Source: Dyadobacter alkalitolerans DSM 23607 (GTDB lineage: Bacteria > Bacteroidota > Bacteroidia > Cytophagales > Spirosomataceae). From it: 64,000 nt of DNA. The position numbers and the translations under genes are program-made. Of this stretch, positions 57,558 through 64,000 are shown piece after piece (position 1 is the stretch's first letter; every line of letters starts with the position of its first letter). Location: contig NZ_AUAS01000004.1 in NCBI RefSeq assembly GCF_000428845.1, forward strand, positions 1 to 64,000, given 5' to 3'. Under the pieces are notes generated by a model. The model made no database searches, was not told the origin of the DNA, and was given only the letters and a program-made list of their open reading frames with translations.

Positions 57558-58826
57558 TTAATCAATTTTGGCCTGTGCAGGCACTACATTGGGCAGTTTT
57601 ACAAAGAATGTTGTCCCTTTTCCGGCTTCACTTGAAAAAGTAACCTGCCCGCCCATCAAACTCACATAATTATTGACAATGTTCAGGCCCAGGCCGGTTC
57701 CCTGTGTTGCCCCTGCATTATGCGCACGGAAAAACCGGTCGAAAATGTTGGGCTGGTCCTTTACAGGAATGCCAATTCCCTCATCGTGTACTTCAATATC
57801 GACCTGAACGTCGTTTGCATTGATTTTTAGTAAAATATTTTTACCGGGATCGGAATATTTGATGCCATTTGAAAGCAGGTTGAAAAGGATGTTGCGCAGC
57901 AACTGCTTGTCGAGCCAAACCTCCGTATTGCCATTATATTCAAACCGGATCTGTTGTCTTTCCTTGCAAAGGCCGTAGATCTCGTCGATCAGGTTTTTGC
58001 AATAGGCATCCAGGTCTACCTGAACGGGAATGCTGTGTACGCGGCCTTCTTCCAGCTTGCCGATGGACAGAAAATCGTTCAGGATCTCGGTCAGGTTGGT
58101 TACAGCCGATTTGATCCTTCGAACATGCTTTTGACGTTTTTCTTCTTCCTCTGTGGTGCTGTAACGTCCTATCAGTGAGGCGGATGACAGAATAGTGGCC
58201 AGCGGCGTCCGGAATTCGTGAGATGCAATGGTGACGAACTGGCTTTTCATATTATTAAGCTCCTTTTCCTTTTTCAGGGCCCGTATCACCTCTTCTTGTG
58301 ATTCCTCCACTTTTTTTACGGCTTCCGCCAGTTCTCTCGTGCGTTGTTCCACCCTTTCTTCCAGCTCTGCATTCAGTTTTTGTATTTCAAGATTGGCCTC
58401 CCTGATGCGGTTTTCCTGCTTTTTTCGCTCTGTTATATCGATTACAAAACTCACCACGAACTCTCCGTCACTTGTTTGAAAGGGGCTAAGGCTCACTTCT
58501 ACGGGAAACTCACTGCCGTCGGATCTTCTGGCAAACAAGTCCATCAAATGTCCCATCCCGCGCGCGCGCGGCGCTTCCAGATAATGGTCGCGGTAATGCA
58601 CATGGTTGGCGGCATATCTCTGCGGGATCAGCGCTTCTATTTTTTTACCGATCAGATCAGGGTCCGTATAGCCGAAAAGTTCTTTGGCTTTGGGGTTGAG
58701 CATTACAATTGCACCTGATTTGTCCACTACTACAATCCCCTCTGTGGCATGCTTAAAGAGGGCATCTAGCATTTCAATATGCCGTGTCATCACTTTCGTA
58801 TGAATTAATATATCACTATCAAACAT
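57558..58826 (-). CDS. PAS sensor histidine kinase, partner of REC-CRP regulator
   Basis: 422 residues, no membrane segment. PAS domain at about 15-140 (LDALFKHATEGIVVVDKSGAIVMLNPKAKELFGYTDPDLIGKKIEALIP...FVVSFVIDITERKKQENRI), a coiled coil (about 140-195), HisKA (FVTIASHEFRTPLATILSSASLIGRY) and HATPase_c (NIL FNLLSNGIKYSDPG, GIGIPVKDQPNIF, GTGLGLNIVNNYVSLMGG). PAS resembles the FixL-like oxygen or redox type in sequence, but no heme ligand can be assigned. It starts upstream of, and ends 22 bp before, the regulator gene. Confidence 0.88.
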   Translation of the reverse strand: MFDSDILIHTKVMTRHIEMLDALFKHATEGIVVVDKSGAIVMLNPKAKELFGYTDPDLIGKKIEALIPQRYAANHVHYRDHYLEAPRARGMGHLMDLFARRSDGSEFPVEVSLSPFQTSDGEFVVSFVIDITERKKQENRIREANLEIQKLNAELEERVEQRTRELAEAVKKVEESQEEVIRALKKEKELNNMKSQFVTIASHEFRTPLATILSSASLIGRYSTTEEEEKRQKHVRRIKSAVTNLTEILNDFLSIGKLEEGRVHSIPVQVDLDAYCKNLIDEIYGLCKERQQIRFEYNGNTEVWLDKQLLRNILFNLLSNGIKYSDPGKNILLKINANDVQVDIEVHDEGIGIPVKDQPNIFDRFFRAHNAGATQGTGLGLNIVNNYVSLMGGQVTFSSEAGKGTTFFVKLPNVVPAQAKID

Positions 58827-58872
58827 CAGAAAGGTACACTACAATGGTGAAAGGGACAAGATTTTAACTGGA

Positions 58873-60237
58873 TCAGACGGTTTGGCTGAATAACTGCGCC
58901 TCGGGCTGGGATTCCCATAAACGCGCATCGAAAGCCATACAGATGTTACGGATAAACGGCTTTCCTTTCTCGGTAACATGGAGGCTGAATGGCTGTAATT
59001 CAACAAGTTCATCAAATTCCATTTCGTCCAGGCGCTCAATGGACTGGAACACTTCTTCGCAATATTCATTGGTTTTGGACCATGAGGTTTCAAACTGTGT
59101 CATTAACCTTAAAATATGCCGGCGCAAGATGAGATCTTCACGTGTAAGCTCGTGACCGCGGGCTATGGGGAGCATGTCTGCCGCAATGCGCTGGTAATAA
59201 TCTTCCACCTTTTTTTCGTTCTGTACATAACCCGTCCAACTGTCGCTGATAGCAGATGCGCCGAGTCCGATCAGCAGTTGGGTATGGGTGTCGGTGTAGC
59301 CCATGAAGTTGCGGTGCAGGCGCTGTTCCTGCTGTGCTTTGTAGAGCGTATCGCCCGGCAATGCAAAATGGTCCATGCCAATGTCCTGGTAACCAGCCAG
59401 CTCCAACGCACCTCTGCCCGTTTCATAGATGGCCATTTTTTTATCGGCATCAGGCAGGTCTTTTTCTGTGAAATTTCTTTGTCCGGGTTTAATCCAGGGG
59501 ACGTGTGCGTAGCTGTAAAAGGCAATGCGGTCGGGTTTGAGCTGGATCACGCGCTGCATGGTTTCCATCATGTAACACGCTTTTTGGAATGGTAAGCCAT
59601 ATACAATGTCATAATTCACGGATGTGTAGCCGATCCCCCTGGCCTTTAACGTCAGGTGCTTTACCTGCTCATAAGTCTGCACGCGGTTGATAATGGCCAG
59701 TACGATCGGGTTGAAATCCTGAACGCCAATGCTGATCCGCCGGAAACCCACTTCAAAAAGTGTTTGCAGGTGCTCGTCGGTCGTATTACCAGGGTGCGCT
59801 TCAAAACCAAATTGCGCCTGGGGATGGACAATAGAGTCTTTTAACAAACCCAGAATAAGCATTTTCAGGTTTTCGGGACCAAAAAAAGTGGGTGTTCCGC
59901 CGCCCAGGTGAATTTCCCGGATTACAGGTTTGGTTTCGCCGAAACCCGCTATGTACATCTGCCACTCTTTGAGTACAGCCCGAATGTATTTCAACTCAAC
60001 GAGATGATTGACGGTAATGCGTGTATTGCAGCCGCAGTAAGTGCACAAACTTTCGCAGAACGGCAGGTGAACGTAAAGGCTTATGCCTTCTTTCTGGTTA
60101 GAAACTTTAAAAGCATTCATGACCAGTTCCTTCCATTTTTGCTGGGTAGGAGGCGTTTTCTGCCAGTATGGAACGGTTGGATAGCTCGTGTAACGTGGTC
60201 CGGGTGTATTGTATTTAAATAGCAGGTCCTTATCCAT
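58873..60237 (-). CDS. hemN: Oxygen-independent coproporphyrinogen III oxidase HemN
   Basis: 454 residues. Radical-SAM motif C61-x3-C65-x2-C68 in LPFCESLCTYCGCN, followed by GGGTPTFFGPENL. Start MDKDLLFKYNTPGPRYTSYPTVPYW is typical of HemN. It decarboxylates coproporphyrinogen III to protoporphyrinogen IX for heme synthesis when oxygen is low. Between the REC-CRP/HK pair and the cbb3 genes, hence likely microaerobically induced. Confidence 0.93.
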   Translation of the reverse strand: MDKDLLFKYNTPGPRYTSYPTVPYWQKTPPTQQKWKELVMNAFKVSNQKEGISLYVHLPFCESLCTYCGCNTRITVNHLVELKYIRAVLKEWQMYIAGFGETKPVIREIHLGGGTPTFFGPENLKMLILGLLKDSIVHPQAQFGFEAHPGNTTDEHLQTLFEVGFRRISIGVQDFNPIVLAIINRVQTYEQVKHLTLKARGIGYTSVNYDIVYGLPFQKACYMMETMQRVIQLKPDRIAFYSYAHVPWIKPGQRNFTEKDLPDADKKMAIYETGRGALELAGYQDIGMDHFALPGDTLYKAQQEQRLHRNFMGYTDTHTQLLIGLGASAISDSWTGYVQNEKKVEDYYQRIAADMLPIARGHELTREDLILRRHILRLMTQFETSWSKTNEYCEEVFQSIERLDEMEFDELVELQPFSLHVTEKGKPFIRNICMAFDARLWESQPEAQLFSQTV

Positions 60238-60268
60238 GGTAATCGTATTTTGATTGGTTACTATGAAT

Positions 60269-60276
60269 CAAAACTA
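60269..60276 (-). promoter_or_regulatory. Likely -7 box of hemN
   Basis: Minus-strand TAGTTTTG (complement of CAAAACTA), exact TAnnTTTG match, 32 bp before the hemN start. Confidence 0.45.
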
Positions 60277-60303
60277 GGCTTATGGCGCCCCGAAAAACAT
60301 GAC

Positions 60304-60319
60304 TTTAATCAGGATTAAA
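60304..60319. promoter_or_regulatory. FNR-like inverted repeat upstream of hemN
   Basis: Arms TTTAATC and GATTAAA around AG. Read as TTAAT-N4-ATTAA it differs by one base per arm from the FNR consensus TTGAT-N4-ATCAA. The centre (60311.5) is about 39 bp from the hemN -7 box, near where a class II CRP/FNR activator binds. The REC-CRP regulator nearby is the obvious candidate. Confidence 0.45.
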
Positions 60320-60352
60320 ACTAACCTTTGTTTGATCCGAGGCCGTGCATCA

Positions 60353-61060
60353 TTATTTGCCGTGACATTCCGTGATGGGGTTGGCCGTTGGATGGGGTGC
60401 GTGGGGATATTCAAATAGGGTGCTCCGGTAAAGGAGCCACATTCCGGCAATGGCTATAAAAACGGGTGTTCCCTGACGAAATCTGCTCCGGACGGCGGGC
60501 GTTACCCAATTTTTAAAGAATCCGACCGCCATCATCGCCGGCCATGTTCCCATACCGAAAACAAACATGAAAATGCTCGCGGCGCTGCTGCTTCCTGTTG
60601 CTAATGAGCTCATTAATGCCAGATATACCAGCCCGCATGGAAGCAGCCCGTTCAGCGAGCCGAGCAAAAACCACCCGTGCAGCTTGCGGCTGTGCAGCAA
60701 TACAGCCATTCGTTTTTTAATGAAATTAACAGGCTTGCGCAAAAATCCTGGTGCGATCAGCAATCCAGCAAATGCTTTTGGCCAAAAAACGTAAGCCAGC
60801 ATAAAAAGCCCGGCCAGCACAGAAACGTATTTAAGATAGCCCATCAATGCCAGCGCATTGCCAAAAATGCCGGTTGCGGCCCCCAGCAGGGCATAGGAGC
60901 AAGCCCTGCCGAAATTATAGACAAACAAACCTGAAGTGCGCTGCCAGGCGTTGCCTTTTTGCACGGGAAGCGCCAGCGCAATAGGCCCGCACATGCCCAT
61001 GCAATGGAAACTGCTGAGCAGTCCCATCGTCAGGGCCAGATAGGGGAGGGCATTGTTCAA
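60353..61060 (-). CDS. Sulfite exporter TauE/SafE-type (DsbD_2-like) membrane protein of cbb3 cluster
   Basis: 235 residues with about six membrane helices. The N-terminal LTMGLLSSFHCMGMCGPIALALP, with Cys pair and His, is typical of the UreH/DsbD_2-like membrane proteins encoded beside cbb3 oxidase genes, probably linked to copper or thiol transport for oxidase maturation. The only in-frame starts are TTG 61060 or ATG 61027; TTG keeps the first helix. FixH ends 8 bp upstream. Confidence 0.75.
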   Translation of the reverse strand: MNNALPYLALTMGLLSSFHCMGMCGPIALALPVQKGNAWQRTSGLFVYNFGRACSYALLGAATGIFGNALALMGYLKYVSVLAGLFMLAYVFWPKAFAGLLIAPGFLRKPVNFIKKRMAVLLHSRKLHGWFLLGSLNGLLPCGLVYLALMSSLATGSSSAASIFMFVFGMGTWPAMMAVGFFKNWVTPAVRSRFRQGTPVFIAIAGMWLLYRSTLFEYPHAPHPTANPITECHGK

Positions 61061-61067
61061 TGTTTTG

Positions 61068-61514
61068 TTATTGGTGACTGATCACTATTACATCCTCAGT
61101 CCAGTATGACTGTTCTTTATTTTTCCAATCGATTTGCAGGTGATAGGTGCCTTCGGGAATGTTGCCGACAGGAATGATCTGCGCATGCTCGTGCGGAGTG
61201 ATCTTGAATTTCCGGTCATTTTTATCATTTGACGGGCAATATAACTTGATCTCACCCGTCAAATCGGCTTGCTGGACATTACCGGGAAAAACAATGCTGA
61301 TATGCTTGCTGGTTACTTCCCATTTCACGGGCTCGGTAAGCGCTGCGGAACGTTCTTTCTTGTCGATCTTATCCTGAAAACCGACTTCTTCTTCGTAATA
61401 ATGCTCCGTTACCAGATCGATTTTCTGGCCGATGCTCATACTGACCAGCAACAATATCATGGCTACAAAGCCCAGATACAGCGCTGTTATGCCGACTCCC
61501 CAGTTGATTTTCAT
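61068..61514 (-). CDS. fixH: cbb3 oxidase assembly protein FixH/CcoH
   Basis: 148 residues. Membrane helix at about 7-29 (GITALYLGFVAMILLLVSMSIG), then YYEEEVGFQDKIDKKERSAAL, matching the FixH block Y-Y-x-x-x-x-x-Y/F-Q-x-x-I, and an extracytoplasmic beta domain. FixH/CcoH supports assembly of cbb3 oxidase, probably with the copper ATPase CcoI. It begins 14 bp after ccoG. Confidence 0.85.
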   Translation of the reverse strand: MKINWGVGITALYLGFVAMILLLVSMSIGQKIDLVTEHYYEEEVGFQDKIDKKERSAALTEPVKWEVTSKHISIVFPGNVQQADLTGEIKLYCPSNDKNDRKFKITPHEHAQIIPVGNIPEGTYHLQIDWKNKEQSYWTEDVIVISHQ

Positions 61515-61528
61515 GATCGTTATTTTAA

Positions 61529-62983
61529 TTAATTTTCTGGTGCTATGAATGTTGTTTCAAACGCTTCAAGCTTCTCATTGCCTTGATATACAGACAGGTT
61601 TAAAGGTGTCTTACGCTTTTTTAACTCCTTTGCCGGAATAATGATAAATACGGTGCCTTCCACCATTCCGGCGGGTTCCAGCGACAGATAAGGTGCCGCA
61701 GCACCTTGTGCTCCGGTCCCGGGTGTTCCGGCGGATGCCCCGGCGAAAATAAGCTTGCCCTGAATGCCTTCCAGCCTGATCTCCGGTGCAATAGCATGGT
61801 TGGTCTTATTGAAGATCTTGAAAGTATAAAGGTTTGTAATGGTCTTATCCTTGTTTTCAATGTACTGGCTGCCCGGCGCGCGCAGCAGCATGGTTTGCGT
61901 ATCCGTTCTCGACACCACCATAAATCCCAGCACCGACCATAGTAGAACCAGCATCACCATTGCACCTACGACACGCGGCGTAATGAGTTTATTGGTTTTC
62001 TTGACAATTGCATTTTCGGAAGTGTAGCGGATCAGTCCTTTTTCAAATCCTACTTTTTCCATAATGTTATCGCAGGCATCAATGCAGGCCGTGCAGTTCA
62101 CGCATTCCATTTGCAGGCCGTTTCTGATGTCGATACCTGTCGGGCATACGGCAACACATTGATGGCAATTAACGCAATCGCCTTCGGTGCGTTCCTGGTT
62201 TTTATGGATTTTTCCGCGAGGCTCGCCCCGCTCGTAATCATAGGCAACATTAATGGTGTTATGGTCCATTAACACGCCTTGCAAGCGGCCGTAGGGGCAC
62301 ACCACAGTGCATGCCTGGTCGCGCAGCCATGCAAAATTGAAGTAGAAAATGGCTGTGAAAGCAATGATCCCGCCAAAAAGCGGCATATGGTCTGCAATGG
62401 GTTCACGGATAATTTTAGAAAGCTCGTCCACGCCCAGCACATACGACAGCAACAGGTTGGCAATCAGGAAGGACACGATCATAAAGGCCATGTATTTAGC
62501 CGTTTTTTTCAGGATCTTGTCTGTGTTCCAGGGTGCTTTGTTGAGCAGTTTCTGCTTGGTTGCATTGCCTTCAATGGCATACTCGATCTTGCGGAAAACC
62601 ATTTCCATAAACACCGTTTGCGGACATGCCCAGCCACACCATAACCGTCCGAAAACGGTTGTAAAAAGCACAATGAAAACCATAAACGACAGCATTGTAA
62701 GGCCGAAAAGCCAATAATCCTGCGGGCCTATGAAGATGCCGAAAATGATGAATTTGCGTTCCAGCACATTGAAAAGCAGCAAAGGCTGGCGGTTGAATTT
62801 GATAAATGGTGTCGCAAATAAAAGGCTCAGTATCAGCACGGTGAACCAAACCCTTCGTGTATGCCATTTGCCGGTTGGTTTTTGCGGGTAAAACCAATTT
62901 CGTTTTCCATCCTCATTTACCGCATTGAAATGGTCGCGGAATGATTCGTCGGAATCGTTGATGACGTGCTGGGTCGTATTCAT
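61529..62983 (-). CDS. ccoG: cbb3 oxidase accessory iron-sulfur protein CcoG
   Basis: 484 residues with about five membrane helices. Polyferredoxin motifs CGWACPQTVFMEMVF and CPYGRLQGV in the membrane part, then two 4Fe-4S sets, CVNCHQCVAVCPTGIDIRNGLQMECVNCTACIDACD. The C-terminal 150 residues are extracytoplasmic and immunoglobulin-like. CcoG is needed for maturation of the oxidase, probably by reducing copper. Lies between ccoP and fixH in the usual order. Confidence 0.93.
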   Translation of the reverse strand: MNTTQHVINDSDESFRDHFNAVNEDGKRNWFYPQKPTGKWHTRRVWFTVLILSLLFATPFIKFNRQPLLLFNVLERKFIIFGIFIGPQDYWLFGLTMLSFMVFIVLFTTVFGRLWCGWACPQTVFMEMVFRKIEYAIEGNATKQKLLNKAPWNTDKILKKTAKYMAFMIVSFLIANLLLSYVLGVDELSKIIREPIADHMPLFGGIIAFTAIFYFNFAWLRDQACTVVCPYGRLQGVLMDHNTINVAYDYERGEPRGKIHKNQERTEGDCVNCHQCVAVCPTGIDIRNGLQMECVNCTACIDACDNIMEKVGFEKGLIRYTSENAIVKKTNKLITPRVVGAMVMLVLLWSVLGFMVVSRTDTQTMLLRAPGSQYIENKDKTITNLYTFKIFNKTNHAIAPEIRLEGIQGKLIFAGASAGTPGTGAQGAAAPYLSLEPAGMVEGTVFIIIPAKELKKRKTPLNLSVYQGNEKLEAFETTFIAPEN

Positions 62984-63009
62984 GTTCGTAGTGTGAAAGT
63001 TGACTTAAC

Positions 63010-64000
63010 TTAGTTTTCTGCGACCTGATCGCTGCTTACGAGCTCACCCTGAGGCTCTTTCGGGCTGGCAGGTTTGGTGCCTTGCAAAGAATGTACATAG
63101 CTGGCCACTTTTTGAATGTCGGTAGGCGAGAGCTGTTTTTCCCAGGAGATCATCCCTTTTTCAGGAACGCCGTATTTGATGACTTTGAAAAGGTTTTTGA
63201 TTCCCGCGCCATGCAGCCAATACGCATCTGTCAGGTTGGGGCCCACACTTCCTCCGCCGTCCGCTCCGTGGCAAGCGGTGCATTTTTCCTGGAAAATCGC
63301 TTTTCCCTGTCCGATTGCCGCTTCTTCGCCGATCAGCGTCACCGTATTTTCATCCATGGATGCGCCTACTTTTGCCATATAAGCCTTTTTGTCAATTTCT
63401 GCTTGTGCCACCTCTTTTTCGAGTTCGGCAAGCTGGTAATCGCCTATGCCGCTGAAATAATAAGCGCCGTAACCAATCCCGATAACAACAGTGGCCAGGA
63501 AAAGCGATTGCAGCCACGGCGGCATGCGGTTGTCGAGCTCCTGGATGCCGTCATAATCATGACCCTGGATGATCAGCTGATGTTCCTGGCTGGGCAGAAT
63601 GCTCATGCCCGCAAATTTTTTCCACCAGGAAATAACCGGAGCATCCTGGGTTTCCGCCTTGGCTGGCGCCGAGATTTTACGAAGTAATGTTACGGTTTTA
63701 ACCAATGCGATTACAACCATTAACCCCGCAAAAAACAGGATAGCCAGCAAAACGAGCAGGATAAGCTCGTTGCCGCTGATCGCACGGATGGGTTCTGCCG
63801 TTTCCTGCGCAAAGGCCGAGCCGCTCATTACGAAAAAGAAAAGTACGGACAACAACCCTTTTTTGATCACACCATCATTCAATGGCATACTTTCCATTTT
63901 TTGCAGCGATTTTTTATCAATCCCAATCACAAAAACGATCAGCGACACGAAGAAGACAAAAAATATAATAAGCGAGATCAGCGGGTAAATGCCTATGCCG
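63010..64000 (-). CDS. ccoP: cbb3 oxidase subunits CcoQ-CcoP in one frame (5' end beyond window)
   Basis: Residues from about 63950 on the minus strand read GIGIYPLISLIIFFVFFVSLIVFVIGIDKKSLQKMESMPLND, a CcoQ-like short membrane protein, and continue without stop into a second hydrophobic stretch (KKGLLSVLFFFVMSGSAFAQ) and CcoP. CcoP shows an N-terminal helix anchor, PPWLQSLFLATVVIGIGYGAYYF, and one heme motif Cys-Thr-Ala-Cys-His (63268-63282) with Met ligand in EKGMISW. Only one CxxCH is seen; proteobacterial CcoP has two. GTG 63948 could start a separate CcoP, but the frame is open to the window edge. Confidence 0.8.
   Translation of the reverse strand, partial: GIGIYPLISLIIFFVFFVSLIVFVIGIDKKSLQKMESMPLNDGVIKKGLLSVLFFFVMSGSAFAQETAEPIRAISGNELILLVLLAILFFAGLMVVIALVKTVTLLRKISAPAKAETQDAPVISWWKKFAGMSILPSQEHQLIIQGHDYDGIQELDNRMPPWLQSLFLATVVIGIGYGAYYFSGIGDYQLAELEKEVAQAEIDKKAYMAKVGASMDENTVTLIGEEAAIGQGKAIFQEKCTACHGADGGGSVGPNLTDAYWLHGAGIKNLFKVIKYGVPEKGMISWEKQLSPTDIQKVASYVHSLQGTKPASPKEPQGELVSSDQVAEN

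Noticed and set aside
60248..60273. TTTTGATT-N10-AATCAAAA as FNR site of hemN
   Set aside because: Arms are too far apart for a CRP/FNR dimer, which needs N4 between TTGAT and ATCAA, and the repeat overlaps the -7 box. The TTAAT-N4-ATTAA site upstream fits better.

Overview
The window looks like a chromosome segment from a Bacteroidota bacterium of the order Cytophagales, perhaps Dyadobacter or a close relative (inference from gene content; no 16S is present). Support comes from a type VI secretion system (T6SS) of subtype iii with tssN and tssO-type genes and no tssL/tssM/tssJ, DUF4374 and TonB-receptor iron uptake, and several promoters with the Bacteroidota -7 box TAnnTTTG.

Layout. 1-507: end of an IS1182-type transposase, a strong hairpin, and tRNA-Ser(UGA) with its promoter. 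681-14985 (minus): T6SS core operon in the order clpV, tssB, tssC, hcp, two cargo-like genes, vgrG, tssE, tssF, tssG, tssN, tssK and two single-pass membrane proteins. 15129-20705 (plus): a phospho-signalling operon (FHA/zinc-ribbon protein, membrane protein with acidic DxDxDG-type repeats, second zinc-ribbon/FHA protein, PP2C phosphatase, Ser/Thr kinase fused to a TonB C-terminal domain). 20702-23106: NarL-type two-component pair and a PAS-LuxR regulator. 23125-23877 (minus): pesticin-like lysozyme without a signal peptide. 24098-34050 (plus): a ten-gene run with gaps of at most 32 bp, encoding an envelope module (beta-barrel, OmpA-domain protein, PKD lipoproteins) followed by PAAR, two unknown small genes and a DUF4123 adaptor. 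34066-35820 (minus): a third PKD lipoprotein.

The most interesting signal is a 14-18 bp palindrome, TACGTCA-N2-TGACGTA. It occurs four times, always between genes: upstream of clpV and the divergent FHA operon, of the response-regulator gene, of the envelope operon, and of the distal PKD lipoprotein. At every copy a -7-like box lies exactly 21 bp from the 20-bp operator frame. This defines a candidate T6SS regulon, probably driven by the local NarL-type regulator, and ties the envelope, PKD and phospho-signalling genes to the T6SS. Three candidate cargo proteins stand out: an ExoY/edema-factor-like nucleotidyl cyclase between hcp and vgrG, a Cys/His protein beside it, and the pesticin-like lysozyme.

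The rest (36035-64000) is mostly housekeeping: an iron-type DUF4374 lipoprotein/TonB receptor pair with an operator beside its promoter; metE plus an MTHFR-like gene behind a cobalamin riboswitch; assorted enzymes; a dispersed palindromic repeat that supplies the C-terminus of one gene; and at the right edge a microaerobic block (REC-CRP regulator, PAS histidine kinase, hemN, and cbb3 oxidase genes ccoP, ccoG and fixH) that runs off the window.
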